Below are positions 59,332 through 64,000 of a stretch of 64,000 nucleotides of DNA, in pieces (position 1 is the first letter of the stretch; every line of letters begins with the position of its first letter). Source of the DNA: Enterocloster lavalensis. GTDB lineage: Bacteria > Bacillota > Clostridia > Lachnospirales > Lachnospiraceae. Made by a program: the position numbers and the translations under genes. The notes beneath the pieces were generated by a model. The model had not been told where the DNA came from, did no database searches, and worked only from the letters and a program-made list of their open reading frames with translations. Location of the stretch: positions 62,001-126,000 of the forward strand of contig NZ_CABJCG010000010.1 in the NCBI RefSeq assembly GCF_902364025.1, in the 5' to 3' direction.

Positions 59332-60852
59332 ATGAACTGGTTAGACCGTGCAATCGAATGGATTTCGCCGGAAACGGCTTATGAGCGGAAGGCATACCGC
59401 CGGGCATTGGAACAGGAACGCAATTATGACGCGGCCGGATTCGACCGCGTCAATTCAAATTGGCGAGTAATTAACGAATCAGCGGAAATGACGGACCGCT
59501 ATGGCCGGGATGTAGTCAGGGCAAGAGCCAGGGACCTGGAGCGCAATTCCGACATCATGGGCGCGGTGATCGGAGCCTATAAGCGCAATGTTTTCGGGAG
59601 GGGATACCGCCTGAGAGCAGGCAGCGGAGACGAAAAGCTGGACACCAGGATCGAGGAGCTGTGGGAAATTTGGTGTAAAAAGAAAAACTGCGACGTAACG
59701 GGGACACAGAGCTTTAACGCCATGATGCGCATGGCGGTCAGGCGCAAGAAGATTGATGGTGGAATTATTTTTCTGAAGCGCTACACCGCCGGCGGGCTGG
59801 TTCCGTTCAAACTCCAGGCTATCGAGGTTGATGAGCTGGACGCCAATTCAATGTGCCCGCATAAAAAAGGAAACCGGGTGGTCGGAGGCATTGAGTATAA
59901 TCCATACAACCGGCCGGTCGGATATTGGATCAAGCAGTACAGCATCGATGGAATGGACATCACGGACCCGACTTTTATCGAGGAAAAAGAGGTTATATTT
60001 TTCTTTACAAAAAATCGGCCGTCACAAATTCGGGAAATATCAGACATGACGCCTACAATCACCAGAATCAGAGACGCGAATGAATTCATGCGGGCGGTTT
60101 CTGTCAAAGAAAGGATATTATCGTGCTTGGCAGTATTCATTACCCGAAAATTGCCAGAGGCCGGAAAGAGTCCGGGAAGAGGAATAACGGCCGGAGTGCA
60201 GGGCGAATCGAACGAGCGATATCAGGGAAAGACACTGACCCCGGGCATGATTCAATATCTGAATCAGGGGGACGAGGCACAGGTAGTGAACCCAAGCGGG
60301 CAGGCAACCGATGCCACGGCATATACAAAACAGGAGATACGACTGGTTGGTGCGGGACAGGGACTAAGCTATGAGACAGTCAGCCGCGACATGTCGGAAA
60401 GTAATTACAGTTCCGCGAGGCAGGGGATGATCGAGGATGATCTGACATATGAGGAGGACAAGGAACAGTTGATGGAGGTAATGGACGAAATCTACGAAAC
60501 CTTTGTCATATCCCTCGTGCTCAGCGGGAAAATAGCCGTACCGGATTTCTGGGACAAAAAAGACGGATATTTGGCGCACAAATGGATCCAGGCGCCCAAA
60601 CGCTGGATCGATCCATTAAAGGAGGCTAATGCAAACAAAATAGCCCTAAATACCGGGCAGAAAACATGGGCCAGCCTTGCGGCGGAGAACGGACGAGATT
60701 GGAAAGAACAGATCGACGAGATGGCCGAGATATTGGCGTACGGCGATAGCAAAGGAATCGACATGGGAGGGATCATATTTGGAAAAGCCGACAAGCAGCC
60801 TGCTGCGGGAGCAGGCGCGAAAGAAACAAACGGAAATGCGGGGAAATCTTAG
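59332..60852 (+). CDS. Phage portal protein (lambda gpB-like)
   Basis: 506 residues. 'RARARDLERNSDIMGAVIGAYKRNVFG' and 'MRMAVRRKKIDGGIIFLKRY' match the lambda portal family, with the stem region 'GLSYETVSRDMSESNYSSARQGM' near 340-365. It forms the dodecameric channel for DNA entry. GGAGGTAGCGG precedes the ATG. The 3' end overlaps the protease gene. Confidence 0.92.
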   Translation: MNWLDRAIEWISPETAYERKAYRRALEQERNYDAAGFDRVNSNWRVINESAEMTDRYGRDVVRARARDLERNSDIMGAVIGAYKRNVFGRGYRLRAGSGDEKLDTRIEELWEIWCKKKNCDVTGTQSFNAMMRMAVRRKKIDGGIIFLKRYTAGGLVPFKLQAIEVDELDANSMCPHKKGNRVVGGIEYNPYNRPVGYWIKQYSIDGMDITDPTFIEEKEVIFFFTKNRPSQIREISDMTPTITRIRDANEFMRAVSVKERILSCLAVFITRKLPEAGKSPGRGITAGVQGESNERYQGKTLTPGMIQYLNQGDEAQVVNPSGQATDATAYTKQEIRLVGAGQGLSYETVSRDMSESNYSSARQGMIEDDLTYEEDKEQLMEVMDEIYETFVISLVLSGKIAVPDFWDKKDGYLAHKWIQAPKRWIDPLKEANANKIALNTGQKTWASLAAENGRDWKEQIDEMAEILAYGDSKGIDMGGIIFGKADKQPAAGAGAKETNGNAGKS

Positions 60853-61420
60853 CAGAGCCATTTTCTCCGCCGCGATCCGGGAAGTGGAGGGAGAGGAGAG
60901 AACAGTTGAACTTTCCTTTTCGTCCGAGGAACCATACGGACGGTGGTGGGGGGTAGAGGTCCTTGATCACACAGAAGGCTGCATTGATTTGGCGCGGCTC
61001 AACCAGATCGGCTGCGTGCTGTTCAACCACAAGCGCGACATCGTAATCGCGAAAGTGATCAAAGCATGGCAGGAAGGCGGGAGAGGCTGCGCGAAAATCC
61101 AATTTGATGAGGATCAGGAGTCAGACACAATCTACAAGAAGGTCAAAAGCGGGACATTAAAAGGAGTATCGGTGGGATATACGGTGGATTCCTGGGAAGA
61201 AGTGGCAGCGGGAAAAAAATCCGCAGACGGACGCTTCACGGGCCCGTGCGAAATTGCGAAAAGGTGGACTCCACTTGAAATATCAATCGTATCGGTTCCG
61301 GCAGACCCTACCGTGGGAGTCGGGAGAGAAATGGAAAGTTGCACCGGTGCAACGCATAGCAGAGGTACAGACTGCTACACCCGGCAGCTTCAGATAAATT
61401 ATAACAAATATAGGAGGTAA
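60836..61420 (+). CDS. HK97-type prohead protease
   Basis: About 194 residues. The protease pattern is clear: 'ELSFSSEEPYGRWWGVEVLDH', 'VLFNHKRDIVIAKV' with the catalytic His, and 'SGTLKGVSVGYTV' with the catalytic Ser, then 'WTPLEISIVSVPADPTVGVGR'. It cleaves the scaffold and capsid during maturation. The ATG at 60836 overlaps portal by 17 bases and has a weak ribosome site, so translation may depend on coupling. The frame is open further upstream. Confidence 0.88.
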   Translation: MRGNLSRAIFSAAIREVEGEERTVELSFSSEEPYGRWWGVEVLDHTEGCIDLARLNQIGCVLFNHKRDIVIAKVIKAWQEGGRGCAKIQFDEDQESDTIYKKVKSGTLKGVSVGYTVDSWEEVAAGKKSADGRFTGPCEIAKRWTPLEISIVSVPADPTVGVGREMESCTGATHSRGTDCYTRQLQINYNKYRR

Positions 61421-61425
61421 CAAAC

Positions 61426-62946
61426 GTGACAAGACAGGAGATTTTAAAGCGACAGCAGGAAATTGTCGATGCCGCAAAACGAGAAAACAGGGAACTGACA
61501 GCAGCAGAGCGGGCAGAGTTCGACGATCTTCAGCGCCAGTTTGAGGAGCTGCCGGATGGGGCAGAAGGACAAGAGGGGGCGCAGGGGCAGAGAACGGCGC
61601 AAACGACCGTGACAGAGCGGCAGCAGGTCCAGGACCCGCAGCAGGCGGCCCAGCGCGCAATCGCGGCCGAACGCAAAAGAGCGGCAGACATTACAAGCCT
61701 GTGCCGCAGCTTCGGGATTTCGCCGGAGGAGTACATCAATAACGGTTCCACAATGGACCAGGTAAGGGAAGCAGTATTGGGAAGATTACAGCAGACCGGT
61801 GCGCCAGTCAATGCGCGCGTAACCGCGGATGAGGGGGACAAGTTTCGCAGCCGCGCTTCAGATGGAATGCTGTTAAGAGCAGGAATCGCAGTTCAGTCGC
61901 CGGCAGAGGGAGCCAATCAGATTCGGGGGATGAGCCTGCGGGACCTGGCAATCGAATGCTATTCCAGAGAGGGAGAGGACGCCATGCACTACCTCAGAAT
62001 GGACTCGTCCGAACTGTACAGCAATCTCTGCCGCCAGTTTTATAACCCGACGGCCGCATTTCCATCAATCCTGGACAACACCATTCGCAAGAGCATCGTG
62101 CAGTTGTACAACCAGGTGCCCACCACTTTTCAGGCATGGACTACAAAGGGAAGCCTTAGCGATTTTAAGGAGACGCCAGATCACGAGTATGTAATGGGAG
62201 GACTGGGAGACTTTGAAGAAGTTCCGGAAAACGGAGAGATCAAGGCAGATGTACCCAGAACAGAACTGCTCCCGAGCAGACGGCTGAAAACCTACGGGAA
62301 ACAGTTCAGCATGACCCGACAGGCGTTCATTAACGATGACATTGGATTCCTGACGAAGATTCCGGGAGCGTATGCAACCAAGGCCAAAATGACGCTTGAC
62401 AAGCAGGTGTACTCCTTGATCTTCAATAACAAAAAGATTTTTGATGGGAAGCCGTTATTTGACGACGCGCACGCCAATGTATTGCCGACGGGCGCAAAAC
62501 CGTCCCAGCAGACGATCCAGAAAATGATCCTCAAGATGCAGAGGCAGAAAGATCAGTTCGGAGAAGCAATCTATATAATTCCGAAATGGATCATTGTGCC
62601 GGTGGGGTATGAATTCGATCTGGCCGTAATCCTGCATTCCACACAGGTGACGGGGTCGAACAACAACGACATCAATCCGCTGTACAATTATCCAATCAAC
62701 ATTGTCCAGACGCCGGTGCTCAATGCCATGGCAGCAGGCAAGGCGGCACCGTGGTTCATGGTAGCGGACCCGATGAGCGCAAAATCAATTCAGGTAGATT
62801 ACCTGAACGGCCAGGAAACCCCGATTGTGAGAAGGATGGAGACACCGGGAACCCTTGGATTTACGTGGAACATTTACACCGACTGGGGCATTGCAGTCAG
62901 GGACTTCCGTGGGATTAACAAGAACCCCGGAGAAGTGATTGAATAG
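61426..62946 (+). CDS. Major capsid protein with N-terminal scaffold domain
   Basis: 506 residues. Residues 1-110 are charged and coiled, like the delta/scaffold domain removed by the protease. The remainder shows capsid landmarks 'YGKQFSMTRQAFINDDIGFL' and 'GKPLFDDAHANVLP' with C-terminal 'TDWGIAVRDFRGI', as in gpT/HK97-fold capsids. GTG start at 61426 after AGGAGGTAAC. Forms the head shell. Confidence 0.88.
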   Translation: MTRQEILKRQQEIVDAAKRENRELTAAERAEFDDLQRQFEELPDGAEGQEGAQGQRTAQTTVTERQQVQDPQQAAQRAIAAERKRAADITSLCRSFGISPEEYINNGSTMDQVREAVLGRLQQTGAPVNARVTADEGDKFRSRASDGMLLRAGIAVQSPAEGANQIRGMSLRDLAIECYSREGEDAMHYLRMDSSELYSNLCRQFYNPTAAFPSILDNTIRKSIVQLYNQVPTTFQAWTTKGSLSDFKETPDHEYVMGGLGDFEEVPENGEIKADVPRTELLPSRRLKTYGKQFSMTRQAFINDDIGFLTKIPGAYATKAKMTLDKQVYSLIFNNKKIFDGKPLFDDAHANVLPTGAKPSQQTIQKMILKMQRQKDQFGEAIYIIPKWIIVPVGYEFDLAVILHSTQVTGSNNNDINPLYNYPINIVQTPVLNAMAAGKAAPWFMVADPMSAKSIQVDYLNGQETPIVRRMETPGTLGFTWNIYTDWGIAVRDFRGINKNPGEVIE

Positions 62947-62957
62947 GAGGAATTTGC

Positions 62958-63299
62958 ATGAAAGCAACATATATTCAGCCGGGTGGAAACCTGGACTATA
63001 AAAACAACGGAGACGCCGCGATTGAAGCGGGTGATGTGGTGGTATTAGGAGACAGGGCGGGAATCGCAGGGACGCCGATTCCAGTTGGAGAATTGGGCAG
63101 CATTGTGATGGATGGTGTCTACAAGATCGCAAAGAAGTCGGGAGAAGCGATCAAGGCAGGAAAGGACGCGTATGTTTCGGACGAAGGGATAACCGGAACC
63201 AGCCCGGCCCCCGCAGAGGGAGGATTACCGAAAATCGGGTACGCCGTGGAGGACGCGGCAGAAGGAGACGCATACGTGAAAGTCAAATTGCAGGCGTAA
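62958..63299 (+). CDS. DUF2190-family capsid decoration-like protein
   Basis: 113 residues: 'MKATYIQPGGNLDYKNNGDAAIEAGDVVVLGDRAGIAG', 'ELGSIVMDGVYKIAKKSGEAIKAGKDAYV' and 'KIGYAVEDAAEGDAYVKVKL' give the DUF2190 beta-barrel pattern. It sits right after the capsid gene and probably decorates or stabilises it. AGGAGG precedes the ATG. Confidence 0.9.
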   Translation: MKATYIQPGGNLDYKNNGDAAIEAGDVVVLGDRAGIAGTPIPVGELGSIVMDGVYKIAKKSGEAIKAGKDAYVSDEGITGTSPAPAEGGLPKIGYAVEDAAEGDAYVKVKLQA

Positions 63300-63311
63300 G
63301 GAGGGCTTAAA

Positions 63312-63563
63312 ATGGCATACACACCACATATATGGGTGAATGGAGAGCTTATCACCGCAGAGAAACTGAACGATCTGGAACAGGCTGCCGGACAGGCCGC
63401 AAAGCCGGGACCAAAAGGAGATAAAGGCGATCCGGGGGAGGGGCTTACAGGAAAAGCCGTTGCGGTCGCAGACCTTGCAGCAGACGCCGGAGCCGAGGCG
63501 ATTGTGGCCAAAATTAATGATATCCTGGCGAAATTGCGGGCGCGCGGCGTCATCGGATCGTGA
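63312..63563 (+). CDS. Collagen-like head-fibre protein
   Basis: 83 residues. An N-terminal 'HIWVNGELITAEKLNDLEQ' anchor is followed by Gly-X-Y triplets 'GPKGDKGDPGEG' and a helical 'AEAIVAKINDILAKLRARG'. This is the phage head-fibre layout (short collagen stalk). Overlaps the following gene by 4 bases. Confidence 0.8.
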   Translation: MAYTPHIWVNGELITAEKLNDLEQAAGQAAKPGPKGDKGDPGEGLTGKAVAVADLAADAGAEAIVAKINDILAKLRARGVIGS

Positions 63564-63907
63564 TGAGCGCGTTCAAAGACATCCTCCGGAAAGACAATGC
63601 GCGCGTATTCCTGAACCCGAACGAGTTCGGGGAGGAGCATATGGTCGGAAACAAACGCATGGTGATCAGCATAGACAACAATGAGATGGTGGAACGAGAA
63701 AAACGCAGAACCGCGCAAGGCGACCTAATGAGCTACAGGCAGGGGGTGTTCAAAGAAACAGTCCTATTCTATGTTCTGGCGCAGGATTACGGGCCACTAC
63801 CAGCGGTAGGACGTAGGCTGGAACTGGACGGAAAACAGTATATCATCTCAGACGCAATCAACGAAGACGGAATCTATTCGATCAGTCTGGAGGCGCAGAG
63901 GTCATGA
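63563..63907 (+). CDS. Head-tail connector/neck protein
   Basis: 114 residues, ATG at 63563 directly after a GTG at 63560. 'LFYVLAQDYGPLPAVGRRLELDGKQYIISDAINEDGIYSISLEA' resembles the beta-barrel stopper/neck proteins (lambda FII-like). ATGA overlap upstream and overlap downstream. Confidence 0.65.
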   Translation: MSAFKDILRKDNARVFLNPNEFGEEHMVGNKRMVISIDNNEMVEREKRRTAQGDLMSYRQGVFKETVLFYVLAQDYGPLPAVGRRLELDGKQYIISDAINEDGIYSISLEAQRS

Positions 63908-64000
63908 GCTCATTGATTTTAATTGGCGTTGACATGGATCGTGTCAACGCCATTTTTCGAAAGCTGGAGAACAAAGGGACCCAAAACGAGGCAATGAAAA
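63904..64000 (+). CDS. Tail-completion protein (HK97 gp10-like), 5' end only
   Basis: The ATG at 63904 overlaps the previous stop and begins MSSLILIGVDMDRVNAIFRK. The gene runs off the window. Position after the neck gene fits the tail-completion family. Only 32 residues are visible, so the call rests on context. Confidence 0.5.
   Translation, partial: MSSLILIGVDMDRVNAIFRKLENKGTQNEAMK

Noticed and set aside
1..64000. CRISPR arrays, tRNA or rRNA genes, insertion sequences
   Set aside because: I looked for evenly spaced repeats, cloverleaf-like segments and transposase motifs and saw none; the only spaced repeats are the coding repeats in the LCP gene and the hairpin repeats near 22.5 kb. No computed scan was possible.

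Overview
The window looks like a chromosomal stretch from a low-to-moderate GC Firmicute, most likely a Lachnospiraceae or related Clostridia member. Grounds for this are the LytR-CpsA-Psr protein, choline-type cell-wall-binding repeats, HtrA and ClpX proteins of Clostridia type, AAGGAGG-type ribosome binding sites, frequent TTG and GTG starts, and a prophage whose genes (PcfJ/PcfK-like, DUF6906-like, DUF7666-like, XF1762-like, large serine recombinase) are typical of that group. The species cannot be named from sequence alone.

Region 1 (1-13.1 kb) is an AT-rich, mostly plus-strand surface-glycan cluster. It holds the end of an IspD/TarI-type cytidylyltransferase, two SDR nucleotide-sugar epimerases, a FAD-dependent oxidoreductase, a TIM-barrel sugar isomerase/epimerase, two GT2 polyprenyl-phosphate-type glycosyltransferases, a GtrA flippase-like protein, two large GT-C-like membrane proteins, two orphan substrate-binding lipoproteins and a convergent GT4. 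Overlapping stops and starts suggest one operon. The likely product is a polyprenyl-linked sugar or polyol made from a CDP-activated precursor and attached outside the cell. Base composition changes sharply near 14 kb.

Region 2 (13.2-18.1 kb) has housekeeping or miscellaneous genes: a potassium channel, a NUDIX hydrolase, a cytidylate-kinase-like protein, a zinc-ribbon protein behind a structured leader, and a secreted cell-wall-binding repeat protein.

Region 3 (18.3-32.7 kb) is a GC-rich second glycan cluster: a TPP enzyme of the acetolactate-synthase fold, an SDR epimerase, a three-domain C-methyltransferase, a secondary alcohol dehydrogenase, three GT2 proteins, a WcaJ-type initiating phosphoglycosyltransferase and an LCP ligase with a long repeat-rich cytoplasmic tail. 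The TPP/SDR/C-methyltransferase set suggests a branched-chain deoxysugar. The initiating transferase and LCP protein would start the chain on undecaprenyl phosphate and attach the polymer to peptidoglycan.

Region 4 (32.7-40.4 kb) carries a LysR regulator divergent from an AbgT transporter/PyrK-like/DHODH-like operon, then an HtrA protease and a divergent ClpX. Just after clpX, on the minus strand, is the C-terminal end of an S8 (subtilisin-like) protease whose remainder is missing.

Region 5 (40.4 kb to the end) is a prophage inserted in that protease gene. In order it has a large serine recombinase, a HicAB toxin-antitoxin pair, a CI/Cro-like switch with palindromic operators, an early region (HUH-type replication protein, degenerate RNase H-fold protein, HNH-like protein, PcfK/DUF7666/PcfJ), small accessory genes, a RinA/ArpU-like late regulator, and the head module of a lambda/HK97-type siphovirus (terminase, gpW-like, portal, protease, capsid, DUF2190, fibre, connectors). 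It continues past the right edge. Two candidate small RNAs, each with a good promoter and an intrinsic terminator, lie in prophage intergenic regions.
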